Source: Verrucomicrobiota bacterium
GTDB taxonomy: Bacteria; Verrucomicrobiota; Verrucomicrobiia; Limisphaerales; UBA1096
NCBI GenBank assembly: GCA_030749225.1
Contig: JASMKO010000028.1
Span: 1 to 64,000 of the forward strand
Direction of reading: 5' to 3'
Length of the DNA stretch: 64,000 bases
Shown here: positions 23,365-32,844 of the stretch, in pieces
How the letters are laid out: each line of letters begins with the position of its first letter
Numbering within the stretch: the stretch's first letter is position 1
The notes under the pieces: model-generated
The model's input: the letters and a program-made list of their open reading frames with translations, nothing else
What the model was told of the DNA's origin: nothing
The model's database searches: none
Made by a program: the position numbers and the translations under genes

Positions 23365-25803
23365 ATGAAAGAACAGGCAAAAGTCGTCATCATCGGCGGT
23401 GGCATCACCGGGTGCAGCATCGCGTGGCATCTGGCCAGACGCGGCTGGACCGATGTGCTGCTCCTCGAGAAAGGAGAGTTGACCAGCGGCACCACATTTC
23501 ACTCAGTCGGCCTGGTCAGCCAATTCCGCACCTCGCCCGCTCTGATGCGGCTGATGAATTACAGCATTGGACTTTACGACCAATTCAGGGATGAGGGCGC
23601 CAACAATATCGGCTGGCACAAGGTCGGCAGCCTGCGACTGGCCTCCAGCCCCAACCGACTTAAGGCGCTGCAGCGGCAGGTCAGCCGGGCGCGCGGGCTC
23701 GGGCTCGATGTCGGCACCATCACTGCCGCTGAGGCGCTTGATATCGCACCGTTTCTTTCGCCCGAAGGCATCGAAGGTGCGGTGCACATTCCCGACGACG
23801 GCTGGCTGGATCCCAACGGCATCACGGTCGAGTTCGCCAAGCGTGCTCGTGAACTCGGAGTGGCTATCCAGACCAACTGCCGCGTTATCGACATCGGTCG
23901 CAACGGCTCGGGCGCAGTCACCCACGTCGAGACAGACCAAGGCACTGTGCAGACCGAGATTATCATCAATGCAGCGGGGCAATGGGCACCCCGTCTCTCG
24001 GCAATGGTGGGCGCAATCACCCCGATGGTGCCGCTCATGCACCAGTACCTAACCACGCGTCATATCCCCGGCCAGGAGTTGCCGGAGCAAACACCAGTCG
24101 TGCGCGATCCCGACAACCTTTTTTACCTGCGCGAGGAGGTCGGAGGATTCCTCGTCGGCGGATTCGAACTGGAGCCCAAGGCATGGGCCGCGGATGGTGT
24201 CCCGTGGGAGTTTACCCAGCAACTCCTACCCGAGGACTGGGAACTGTTCGAGCCGGTGATGGAGGGCGCGCTGCGGCGCATCCCGCTGATCGAGCGCGCC
24301 GAGGTCATCAAGCTGATCAACGGCCCCGACGCCATGACGCCAGACGGCCATTACTGCCTCGGTCCGGTGCCTCGCGTGCCCGGGTTCTATGTCGCCGCCG
24401 GAATGTCGCTCAACGGCATCGCCGGGGCCGGTGGGGTGGGCAAGGTGATGGCCGAGTGGATCATCGACGGCGAGCCATCGCTCGACCTGCACGAGATGAA
24501 TGTTCGCCGCTTTGGCGCGCATTTTGGCGACACGGACTTTGTCACCGAAAAGGCGCGCGAGGTGTACCACTACTACTACCATCAACACTACCCGACCGAC
24601 GAAACCCTGTGGGCCCGCAATCGCCGCAAAAGCCCTCTATACGACCGGCTTGCCGGCCTTGGCGCAGAGTTTGGTGAGAAAAACGGCTGGGAACGTGTTA
24701 ACTTTTTTCGGCCTGGCGAGCCTGCCCGCCAGGCGGCGGATGACCAGCACAACTGGGGCTGGAGCCGCGCGCCGTACCTCGACCTGATCCGCGAGGAGTG
24801 CCTAGCCGCCCGCGAACGCGTCGCGATGTTCGACATGACCTCATTCGGCAAATTCGAGGTCAGCGGCCCCGACGCGCTCGGCCTGCTGCAGCGAGTTGCC
24901 TGCAACAACATCGATCGACCCGTCGGCTCGCTCGTCTACACGCAGTTCCTCAATGCGCATGGCGGCATCGAGAGCGACCTCACCGTCTGCCGACTGGCCG
25001 ACGACCGGTTCCGTGTCATCACCGGCACATCATTCCTGCCCAACGACCTAGAGTGGGTTCGTGCGCACACACCAGCGGATGGGTCGGTCGAGTTACGAGA
25101 TGTCAGCGACGAATTGACCTGCATTGGCCTGTGGGGACCAATCGCGCGTCATGTGCTTGCCCAAGCGACCGGAGACGATATCAGCAACGACGCCTTCCCC
25201 TACCTGACGGCACGACAGATCACCGTGACCGGCAAACCAGCCTGGGCACAGCGCGTCAGCTACATCGGCGAACTGGGCTGGGAATTGTACCTCGCCAACG
25301 ACGACGCCGGCGCTGTTTGGGATACGCTGCTCGAGCTTGGCCAATCGCACGGCATCCGCACCGCCGGCTACAGGGCACTGGACTCGCTGCGACTCGAGAA
25401 AGGCTACGTATACTGGAGCACTGACGTAACGCCGGAGGATAACCTGCTCGAAGCAGGGCTGGGCTTCTGCGCCGACATGGCCAAGGACGACTTCATTGGC
25501 CGCGATGCCTTGGTCAAGCGCAAAGAGGAAGGGCTGCGGACACGTCTGCGAACCGTCGTACTCGAGGGAAATGTATTCCCCGCCTACGGTGCGGAGTCGG
25601 TTTGGTACAACGGCGAAATCATCTCACGCCTGCGAAGCGCAGGCCACGCTCATACCATTGACCGGTCGATTGCCTACTGTTATCTACCGTTGGACTTGGC
25701 CAAGCCGGGAACGGAAGTGGAGATCGAACTATTCGGCGAACGCGTCCCGGCCAAGGTCTCCCTCCCCATCCACGACCACAAGGGCGAACGCCTCAAGACC
25801 TGA
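23365..25803 (+). CDS. FAD-dependent oxidoreductase fused to GcvT/aminomethyltransferase domain (dimethylglycine/sarcosine dehydrogenase-like)
   Basis: VVIIGGGITGCSIAWHLARRGWTDVLLLEKGELTSGTTFHSVGLV; C-terminal GcvT-like SYIGELGWELY. Confidence 0.9.
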   Translation: MKEQAKVVIIGGGITGCSIAWHLARRGWTDVLLLEKGELTSGTTFHSVGLVSQFRTSPALMRLMNYSIGLYDQFRDEGANNIGWHKVGSLRLASSPNRLKALQRQVSRARGLGLDVGTITAAEALDIAPFLSPEGIEGAVHIPDDGWLDPNGITVEFAKRARELGVAIQTNCRVIDIGRNGSGAVTHVETDQGTVQTEIIINAAGQWAPRLSAMVGAITPMVPLMHQYLTTRHIPGQELPEQTPVVRDPDNLFYLREEVGGFLVGGFELEPKAWAADGVPWEFTQQLLPEDWELFEPVMEGALRRIPLIERAEVIKLINGPDAMTPDGHYCLGPVPRVPGFYVAAGMSLNGIAGAGGVGKVMAEWIIDGEPSLDLHEMNVRRFGAHFGDTDFVTEKAREVYHYYYHQHYPTDETLWARNRRKSPLYDRLAGLGAEFGEKNGWERVNFFRPGEPARQAADDQHNWGWSRAPYLDLIREECLAARERVAMFDMTSFGKFEVSGPDALGLLQRVACNNIDRPVGSLVYTQFLNAHGGIESDLTVCRLADDRFRVITGTSFLPNDLEWVRAHTPADGSVELRDVSDELTCIGLWGPIARHVLAQATGDDISNDAFPYLTARQITVTGKPAWAQRVSYIGELGWELYLANDDAGAVWDTLLELGQSHGIRTAGYRALDSLRLEKGYVYWSTDVTPEDNLLEAGLGFCADMAKDDFIGRDALVKRKEEGLRTRLRTVVLEGNVFPAYGAESVWYNGEIISRLRSAGHAHTIDRSIAYCYLPLDLAKPGTEVEIELFGERVPAKVSLPIHDHKGERLKT

Positions 25804-25820
25804 GTCAAACCAAGAGCGGA

Positions 25821-26609
25821 TCAGTTTTGATGCCCTTTCTGTTTCAGCAGCAGTTTTTTCTTATAGCGGCTCTGCACCACCTCGGTCAGTACCAGCACCG
25901 TGATTACGAAGTAAAACGTCGTCTTGCTCATGGCGTGAATCTCACTTCCGAACAGCTTCATTTTCGAAAGGTGCCCCCCCTCCGTCAACAACATGATGCC
26001 TACGACAAAAAGGATGAATAATCCGAGCACCTCATACATGCGATTCTTTTGAAGGAAGTTTGAAACTCCATCCGCAAGCCAGATCATCAATGCGCCTCCG
26101 GATAAAATTGCCGCCCCCATGATCCAGTAGTCCTTGTTGGGATCATTTACCAGCGCGACAGCGCTCAGGATGGAGTCAAAAGAGAATACCGCGTTCATGA
26201 ACACAATCTTTGCCACAACGGACTTGGCCGAGGAACTGTCTCGCTTTGTTTCTGATTGAAAATCCTCCACAGCAATCATATGGAAGATCTCCTTCATCGC
26301 CGTGTATAGAATGAACACACCCCCCACCAGCACTATAATGCTGTGCAGGTTGAACGACCCCTCAATGACGCCCTTCCACGAAATCGGAAACCATTCCGCC
26401 TGAAACGCGCTGATCATTTTGATCAGCAAAAACAGCAGTACGATTCGCAGGCCGACCGCGATGCCAATGCCCCATTTGCGAACGGACGACTGCTGCGCCT
26501 CAGGGGCGCGCTTCGACTCAAGCGAAATATAGAGCAGATTGTCGAACCCCAGCACCGCCTGCAGCAGCACCAGCATTCCCAACGTCATAACAATCTCAAC
26601 CAGTTCCAT
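25821..26609 (-). CDS. TerC-family integral membrane protein
   Basis: LQAVLGFDNLLYISLESKR, VFMNAVFSFDSILSAVALV. Confidence 0.85.
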   Translation of the reverse strand: MELVEIVMTLGMLVLLQAVLGFDNLLYISLESKRAPEAQQSSVRKWGIGIAVGLRIVLLFLLIKMISAFQAEWFPISWKGVIEGSFNLHSIIVLVGGVFILYTAMKEIFHMIAVEDFQSETKRDSSSAKSVVAKIVFMNAVFSFDSILSAVALVNDPNKDYWIMGAAILSGGALMIWLADGVSNFLQKNRMYEVLGLFILFVVGIMLLTEGGHLSKMKLFGSEIHAMSKTTFYFVITVLVLTEVVQSRYKKKLLLKQKGHQN

Positions 26610-26670
26610 CGCTCCAGGGGATTATTACAAAACCAGCCTGCAACCATCCAGAAAAATTAGATTGCGAACA

Positions 26671-26757
26671 TGGTACCGGTGGCCGGACTTGAACCGGCAC
26701 TCCCTCGCAGGAAAGGGATTTTAAATCCCTCGTGTCTACCAATTCCACCACACCGGC
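26671..26757 (-). tRNA. tRNA-Leu (anticodon UAA), CCA encoded
   Basis: Reverse complement GCCGGTGTGGTGGAATTGGTAGACACGAGGGATTTAAAATCCCT...GCCGGTTCAAGTCCGGCCACCGGTACCA; class II long variable arm. Confidence 0.93.
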
Positions 26758-26833
26758 ATCATCAAAAAACTTTGGCTGGCGGTTGCCGACTCGCGGCGCG
26801 GCGATTGTACCCCGCGGCCGACCGTTCGCAAGC

Positions 26834-26851
26834 CGCGCTTGGCCAAGCGCG
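26834..26851. repeat. Intergenic 18-bp copy of the iterated palindrome, CGCGCTTGGCCAAGCGCG
   Basis: Perfect palindrome between tRNA-Leu and the SDR gene. Confidence 0.95.
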
Positions 26852-26893
26852 ATACGGAAGGCACTATCTGCGGCTACGAATCTTTGTTAAATC

Positions 26894-27667
26894 ATGCTTC
26901 CAGGAATTAAACTATTCGATTTGAGCGGAAAGACCGCGGTGATTACCGGCGGGTCGAAAGGGCTGGGCGAGGCCATGGCAGCCGGTTTGGGCAGCGCAGG
27001 CGCCAACCTGATGCTGATCAGCCGCAACGAAGCCGAGGCCAAGGCGACTGCAGCCAGACTGGCCGAGGAGTACGGGTGCAAGGCACTTGGTTTTGCGGCG
27101 GACGTCTCGAGCCAGGTAGAGACGGAGACCATGATAGCGGCGGCAATTGACGCCCTTGGCCAAGTGGACATCCTCATCAACAGTGCTGGCATCAACACGC
27201 GTGGACCGATCGACGAGTTGAGCTACGAGCAGTTCTCCGAGGTGCAACGGATCAACGTCGACGGTATCTGGCTCGCCTGCCGGGCGGTGCTGCCGCACAT
27301 GAAGGAGCGCGGCTACGGCCGCATCGTCAACATGGCCAGTGCGCTTGGCCTTGTGGCGATCCCGAATCGAACTCCATACGCGACCAGCAAGGGCGGCGCA
27401 GTGCAGTTGACCCGGGCGCTGGCGATGGAACTGGCTGGTAGCGGCATCACGGTCAACGCGATTTGTCCCGGGCCATTTTTAACACCGATGAACGTGCCGA
27501 TCGCCGATACCGACGAGGGGAAGAAATTTATTGTTGGCGCGACAGCTCTGAAGCGCTGGGGTGAACTTAAGGAAATTCAGGGAGCCGCCATCTATCTTGC
27601 CAGCGATGCCGCAAGCTACACCACCGGCGCCATGCTCAGCGTCGATGGCGGTTGGACCGCGCAATAG
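26894..27667 (+). CDS. SDR-family oxidoreductase (gluconate 5-dehydrogenase-like)
   Basis: [19 protein letters not shown]-x3-K (YATSKGG), PGPFLTPMN. Confidence 0.93.
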   Translation: MLPGIKLFDLSGKTAVITGGSKGLGEAMAAGLGSAGANLMLISRNEAEAKATAARLAEEYGCKALGFAADVSSQVETETMIAAAIDALGQVDILINSAGINTRGPIDELSYEQFSEVQRINVDGIWLACRAVLPHMKERGYGRIVNMASALGLVAIPNRTPYATSKGGAVQLTRALAMELAGSGITVNAICPGPFLTPMNVPIADTDEGKKFIVGATALKRWGELKEIQGAAIYLASDAASYTTGAMLSVDGGWTAQ

Positions 27668-27670
27668 GGC

Positions 27671-28423
27671 TTAGAAAAAAAACAGGCGGATGCCAGCAAT
27701 GGCAGAGAAGATGTACAGCAGTATCTCGAAGCCCTGTTGTGGGATGATCTGAATGGCCTTCCGACCGATGAAGATACCGGCGAAAATCGCAGGGAAGACG
27801 AGTAGGTTCACGCGCAGCGACTGCTCGTTGACCAATTCCAGGTTGGCCACCATTGGCAGCTTGATGATGTTCACCAGCAGGAAGCATCGCGCGCCCACGC
27901 CGAGGAAGGTTTCCTTGGCCATCTTCTCGACCAGCGCGTAGATGGAGAAGACCGGCCCGGCAGCATTAGCCATGATGGTGGAGGAGCCGATCAGAAATCC
28001 ACTGATCCATCTGAAGCCGGCTGAGTGCGTGAGGCGGCCAAGCGCTTCGCCAAGCCGTAGTCTACCCAGTTGCAGCCCGAGCATCAGCATGATGATCGCG
28101 CCTATTCCCTTGCGCGCGGTAGACTCGGTGATGTAATCCAACAAAAAATAGCCTGCGATAAGACCGACAAAAGTAGGCGGCAGGAGTGGCCACACCTCTT
28201 TCCACGAAGAATATCGGCGAAAAAGCGGATAGACGGTAAGATCGCAGACGATTAGCATCGGCACGATCATCCCAACGGATGCCTTGGCCCCGAACAACTC
28301 GGCAAGGATCAGGACATTGACCATGGCGAGGCCGGGAAACCCGGTCTTGGAGAAACCAAGGCTGAACGCCCCAAACAACGCGAGTAACCAGGTTGTGATG
28401 GAAATGTTGCCGAAAAAATCCAA
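27671..28423 (-). CDS. Sulfite exporter TauE/SafE-family membrane protein
   Basis: FSLGFSKTGFPGLAMVNVLILAELFGAKASVGMIVPMLIVCDLTVYPLFRR. Confidence 0.85.
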   Translation of the reverse strand: MDFFGNISITTWLLALFGAFSLGFSKTGFPGLAMVNVLILAELFGAKASVGMIVPMLIVCDLTVYPLFRRYSSWKEVWPLLPPTFVGLIAGYFLLDYITESTARKGIGAIIMLMLGLQLGRLRLGEALGRLTHSAGFRWISGFLIGSSTIMANAAGPVFSIYALVEKMAKETFLGVGARCFLLVNIIKLPMVANLELVNEQSLRVNLLVFPAIFAGIFIGRKAIQIIPQQGFEILLYIFSAIAGIRLFFF

Positions 28424-28438
28424 GGTGCTGCCCGACGG

Positions 28439-30784
28439 TCAGAGTTTGAGCGTCACACTGGCGGTGGCAACCGAAGCCGGGTCGGCGCGTTGGTCGAGCG
28501 ACTTGACAATCTCGCGGGCGGACCGGTTCACTTTTTCAGCGAACAGTTCCTTGCCGTTGACTGAGATTGCCACCGGCTTGTCGAGGTCGACCAGTTTGTC
28601 GGACAACCGAACAACTAGGCGCTTGGTATTCTCTGCTGTGATCGCGATCGACTGAGCGTCGACCACTGCGGTAATTCGCTGGCCCTTGGCCAGGTGTTTC
28701 TCCGGGATCTGCAGCCAGTAAAACCGCGAGGTGATACCCTTGGCTTGGCGCCAGATGATTTTCCTAGGCCAAGCATTACGTGAAAACTTGGCCATCCACG
28801 GCAGCGACTCGGCATCCTTCAACTTCATCCAGTGCCCCATCTCCGGATAAATGCGCACCATGTGGTCGTAGCCCTTCGGATCACCCTTGCGCAGGTCTGC
28901 CAGTAGATCCTTCCATTTTTCAGCAACCTTGTTCCGATTGTAGGCGCCGTCCTTCCCGCCCATGAAGAGGCCGAACGGTAAGTTGCGGAGGTTGTTCGGT
29001 TTGGCATCGTTCGGGTGGCCGGCCATCATTGACGCGGCAGCCCATCGATCAGCCATGCGCGGCGCGAGTTGATATACGCCGTCGCCCCCGGCCGAGTACC
29101 CCATGAGGTAAACGCGGTTCGGGTTGACCCCGCGGGTGGCGACGAAATTCTCGATCAGCCGATCAAACAACCCGTCAATATGCGACTGGTGCCAGAGATT
29201 CCATGTATCGGTCGGTGCACGCGGCGCGATGTAGATGCCCTCCTTGGGCTGGTAGAGCTTGATCTGATTTTTCCACTGACCATCGTTCACGTTTGTAGGC
29301 GCACCGCCGCCACCGTGCATTGAGATCCAAAGCGACCGGCCGCCCTCGGGTGCATCCCCAAAAACTTTCTCTAGATAACGCAGTTTCTTGTCGCCAAGCT
29401 GAATCGACTTGGCCTCGATTTCAGCTCTACGCTCCTTGGCCAAGCGCTTACGGTAATCCGTCCAGATCAGGTCCACCGCCTTTTTTGCGTCCGCTTTAGA
29501 GAGGACGCCCTTGGCCCAGTCACCCGGTAAAGTCTCGGGGCGCACCTTGGCCGGGGCCGCCAGCCAAGCGGTTACTGCAGCCAATTGTGAGTTGGCGATC
29601 GCGGTTTCGTCCGGCAGATCGTCCCACTGCAAGTCCAGGGTCACCTCGCCGGCCTTGGCACGGCGTAGCGGTATCTCTTTCACCTTGTCGCCCTGAATCA
29701 GTCTAAGCCAAAACGGTGTGTTGGGGTTGCAGGTAAAGCCGGCAATGTCGTTCAAGTCAGCCCGGCCCGCCTTGGTTTTACTGGAGGCGAGTACCTGTTT
29801 TTTGGCATCAAGCAACTCGGCTTTAACCTCAATGCGATTGCCACCGTCGCGCACACGCACGAACACATCATCCTCGACGTTGTCGCTGCTGCCCTTGCCG
29901 GTGTAGCGATCGGTGACGTTGAATGCGTTGACCTGTTTCGACTCAATATCCCACACCATTGGAAAGCGCGTGCCAGTGTTCTTCCACGACGTGGCGTAGA
30001 TCGAGTGCCGCCAGTCGGACTTGTCGGCCTTAGATGCGGCGCCAACAAACCAGCCGCGGTTCAGCCCGGAGGCGCTGTATTCATCCGAACCGGTGAAGTG
30101 CCAACCATCGTCCCAAACCTCGGTCCAGGTATGGTTGCCACGCTTGTTCGTCCAGAGCGGAGTGCCGGCCACGCGCGCCGCCACGCCGACTGATCGGCAG
30201 GCATCGACGAGAATAATCGACAGGCCGGTACAAGTCGCGCGGCTTTGGGCGACCGACTCAGCCGGGCTCTGGTTAGGCTTCTTGCGGCCGGTGTTGTAGT
30301 GGACGTTGATCAGGTTAAAGAGTTTGCTGTTGAGCGCCTGCACCGCCTCGGTCGAGGTCGAGGCCTTCGCGACCAGCTTGCGGCATTTCACGTAAAAGTC
30401 GGGGCGCCAACGTTCGCGGGTTTCGTCAAGGCTCGCATACGGAAGTACGTCGTTGAAAAACAACTCTTCGGAAAGCTTCGCGCACCACGGGAATTCAGCG
30501 CGGGCCTTCATCGCTAGGTCGAGGTTTTCAGTGAGAAACTCACGGTCGAGTTGCTTGAGATCCGCCTCTGGCATGCCCTCGACGAGAAACTCAGCGCCAC
30601 GATGGCCAAAATCACCGTGTGTTTTCTTCGCGGTGGCGATAAAAGCATCAAGCTCGGCGCGGTTGTCGCCGGCCTTGGCCAGAGCCGCCTGGAGCGCCTC
30701 CGCCGCTTGGCCAAACGCAGCCGGGGTGGCGAAGGTGAGCAGCACCAAAAAGTATTTCAATTGGGACAAATTCAGTATCCGCAT
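28439..30784 (-). CDS. Exported transglutaminase-like domain fused to esterase/alpha-beta hydrolase domain
   Basis: SRATCTGLSIILVDACRSVGVAARVAGTPLWTN...NHTWTEVW; then MGYSAGGDGVYQLAPRMADRWAAASMMAGH; signal peptide from MRILNLSQ. Confidence 0.8.
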   Translation of the reverse strand: MRILNLSQLKYFLVLLTFATPAAFGQAAEALQAALAKAGDNRAELDAFIATAKKTHGDFGHRGAEFLVEGMPEADLKQLDREFLTENLDLAMKARAEFPWCAKLSEELFFNDVLPYASLDETRERWRPDFYVKCRKLVAKASTSTEAVQALNSKLFNLINVHYNTGRKKPNQSPAESVAQSRATCTGLSIILVDACRSVGVAARVAGTPLWTNKRGNHTWTEVWDDGWHFTGSDEYSASGLNRGWFVGAASKADKSDWRHSIYATSWKNTGTRFPMVWDIESKQVNAFNVTDRYTGKGSSDNVEDDVFVRVRDGGNRIEVKAELLDAKKQVLASSKTKAGRADLNDIAGFTCNPNTPFWLRLIQGDKVKEIPLRRAKAGEVTLDLQWDDLPDETAIANSQLAAVTAWLAAPAKVRPETLPGDWAKGVLSKADAKKAVDLIWTDYRKRLAKERRAEIEAKSIQLGDKKLRYLEKVFGDAPEGGRSLWISMHGGGGAPTNVNDGQWKNQIKLYQPKEGIYIAPRAPTDTWNLWHQSHIDGLFDRLIENFVATRGVNPNRVYLMGYSAGGDGVYQLAPRMADRWAAASMMAGHPNDAKPNNLRNLPFGLFMGGKDGAYNRNKVAEKWKDLLADLRKGDPKGYDHMVRIYPEMGHWMKLKDAESLPWMAKFSRNAWPRKIIWRQAKGITSRFYWLQIPEKHLAKGQRITAVVDAQSIAITAENTKRLVVRLSDKLVDLDKPVAISVNGKELFAEKVNRSAREIVKSLDQRADPASVATASVTLKL

Positions 30785-30816
30785 GGCCGGGACGTTACCC
30801 GTGCTCTTGGACAAGA

Positions 30817-32829
30817 TCAACGGTTGGGAGATTCGATGACCGGTGGCGTCGGCGCGGTTGCTGGAGAGGGAATCAGCCGGGTGTAACGGATACCGTACTC
30901 GCCAGAGACAACGCGGCGGAAGTTGCCCTGCAAACTGGTGAGCGGCCAGACGATGAAGATGATGTCAGTGATCAGCCAAACGAACTGTCCCAGCCAGCAG
31001 AGAAACACAGATCCAATGGTCGGCAGCAGGTACACGAATCCGAACGTCCTCCAAAACGCCGCCGAATAGCTATTACCGCGCAACGCGAACCAGCAGCCGG
31101 AATAGTACAACGCGAACAGGTCGCCGAAAAACACCACGGCAAACAGGCTACTCATCAGGGCCATCATGGAGACGCCGAACAGGGTTTCATCAGCGATCCC
31201 GCCTGTCATGAAAATACTCAACAGAGCCGCCACGATGGGCAGCGATGCCAGCATGATCACAGGCCACATCCAAAACCGCACCATCGCGGCGAAGTGCCCG
31301 CGCCGAAACTGCCGCTCATCCACCGGCGTCACGAGAATCTGCTCGAGCGCGCCGCTGGCCTTGGCCTCATAGATGGTCATCACCGCGTGGCGCGCCACCT
31401 CCAGCCGAATCCAAAACGAGGCTACCCAGATCAACGAGGCCATAAATATCCACAAGTCATCAATTCCGAAAAGTGCACCAGCAGATAACAGTCCTATAAA
31501 GAATAATAGGACAACCACGGCAAGCGCTGTTAGAAGACCCACAATAAGAGCCATCAGGCAAGCGCTACCAAATTTAATTTTAAGCCTTGACGAGTATATC
31601 AAACTGGTAGTTAAAAATAATACAACAGCGTTTATAAAATTAGCTGGATTAGAAGAAGAGAACGGGTCCGGCGCAAGCGTTATAAGCCCTACCATGACCG
31701 AAATTGCAATACCCACCAAACAGGATGCTGCCGTTATTCCTAATGCCTTGCCAAAAGAAATATCCAATTTAGTTATCCAATTAGCCGCCAACTTCAAAAA
31801 GAATGACGCGATAAGACAAAAAACAACATACATGCCTACTATCATAGCAAGCCCAGCTTCTACGCCTTCCAGGGCTACGAAGCCTAGGGGCGCCAATCCA
31901 ACTGTGATCATCAAGGCCACCAGCAACCGCCGGGAGGTCCGAAATGAACGCATGCGCCACACCAGCCAACCAGCCGGGTTGGCATCCAGTAGCGCGGACT
32001 GCCGATCTGCGCTTGGCTGCAACGCGTCGCCGTCCGTTCGCTTCGCCAAGCTGGGAACCTGTGGCCTTAGCTTGGCCTCGCGCCAGCGGTGCGGGATGAT
32101 CCAGGAGGCCAGGGCCAGCAGCGCTGCCGAGAGGACCAGGCCCCCGCCCAACCAGGGCCAATATTCGCCGGAACCGGCCACCGGCACCCCGATCACCGGG
32201 GCAGAGGCGTGGGCCATGGCAAATCCGGGGCTGATGAATTGTAGAGCGCTCGCAGTGCCAAACAGCCAAAAGTGAATCAATGGCAGCATGGTCACACTGA
32301 ACAGCGAGAGGAACGTCCAGAAGATTGCCCGGCCGCTGCTCCAGCTAAGCGCTGAGAAAAACATCCCCAGCGAGAGCGAAAAAATGAGGATGTTGAGCAA
32401 AGCACCTGCCGTCCGCCAGAACTGGTCATTCGTCACGCCGCCCATCAATAACGGCAGCGCCAACACAGGGAGTACTGCCAACACGCCGTAAAACGACTTA
32501 AGCGATGCGGTGATCATCTTGCCCAGCACCACATCGTACCCGCGCAGGTCGGTGAGGAAAAGCAGACCAAGCGTGCCGTCGTTTTTTTCGCGTGTTAGCG
32601 TGTCGGAGGTCGTCCACAGACCGGCCAGCAGGCAGTAGACGAAACAGGCCCAGGCGAGGATGGCGAAGAAAATGTCGCCTTTCATCATGCCGCCCTCCAA
32701 ATATGCGATTCCCAGCCAGAGGCCACCGAAGCAGACCGCCACGATGGCGATGATCCAGCGCCACAGCCACGAGCCGAGTTTGCGGGAGGCCAGCCTCAGT
32801 TCGCGCTCAACGATGGGCAGGCTGGTCAT
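30817..32829 (-). CDS. ABC-2 type transporter permease
   Basis: LPIVERELRLASRK, SDTLTREKNDGTLGLLFLTDLRGYDVVLGKM. Confidence 0.85.
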   Translation of the reverse strand: MTSLPIVERELRLASRKLGSWLWRWIIAIVAVCFGGLWLGIAYLEGGMMKGDIFFAILAWACFVYCLLAGLWTTSDTLTREKNDGTLGLLFLTDLRGYDVVLGKMITASLKSFYGVLAVLPVLALPLLMGGVTNDQFWRTAGALLNILIFSLSLGMFFSALSWSSGRAIFWTFLSLFSVTMLPLIHFWLFGTASALQFISPGFAMAHASAPVIGVPVAGSGEYWPWLGGGLVLSAALLALASWIIPHRWREAKLRPQVPSLAKRTDGDALQPSADRQSALLDANPAGWLVWRMRSFRTSRRLLVALMITVGLAPLGFVALEGVEAGLAMIVGMYVVFCLIASFFLKLAANWITKLDISFGKALGITAASCLVGIAISVMVGLITLAPDPFSSSNPANFINAVVLFLTTSLIYSSRLKIKFGSACLMALIVGLLTALAVVVLLFFIGLLSAGALFGIDDLWIFMASLIWVASFWIRLEVARHAVMTIYEAKASGALEQILVTPVDERQFRRGHFAAMVRFWMWPVIMLASLPIVAALLSIFMTGGIADETLFGVSMMALMSSLFAVVFFGDLFALYYSGCWFALRGNSYSAAFWRTFGFVYLLPTIGSVFLCWLGQFVWLITDIIFIVWPLTSLQGNFRRVVSGEYGIRYTRLIPSPATAPTPPVIESPNR

Positions 32830-32844
32830 GTCACGGATTCATTG

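Noticed and set aside
26671-26894. tRNA-Leu as an island integration site
   Set aside because: No integrase or attachment-site duplication visible beside the tRNA.
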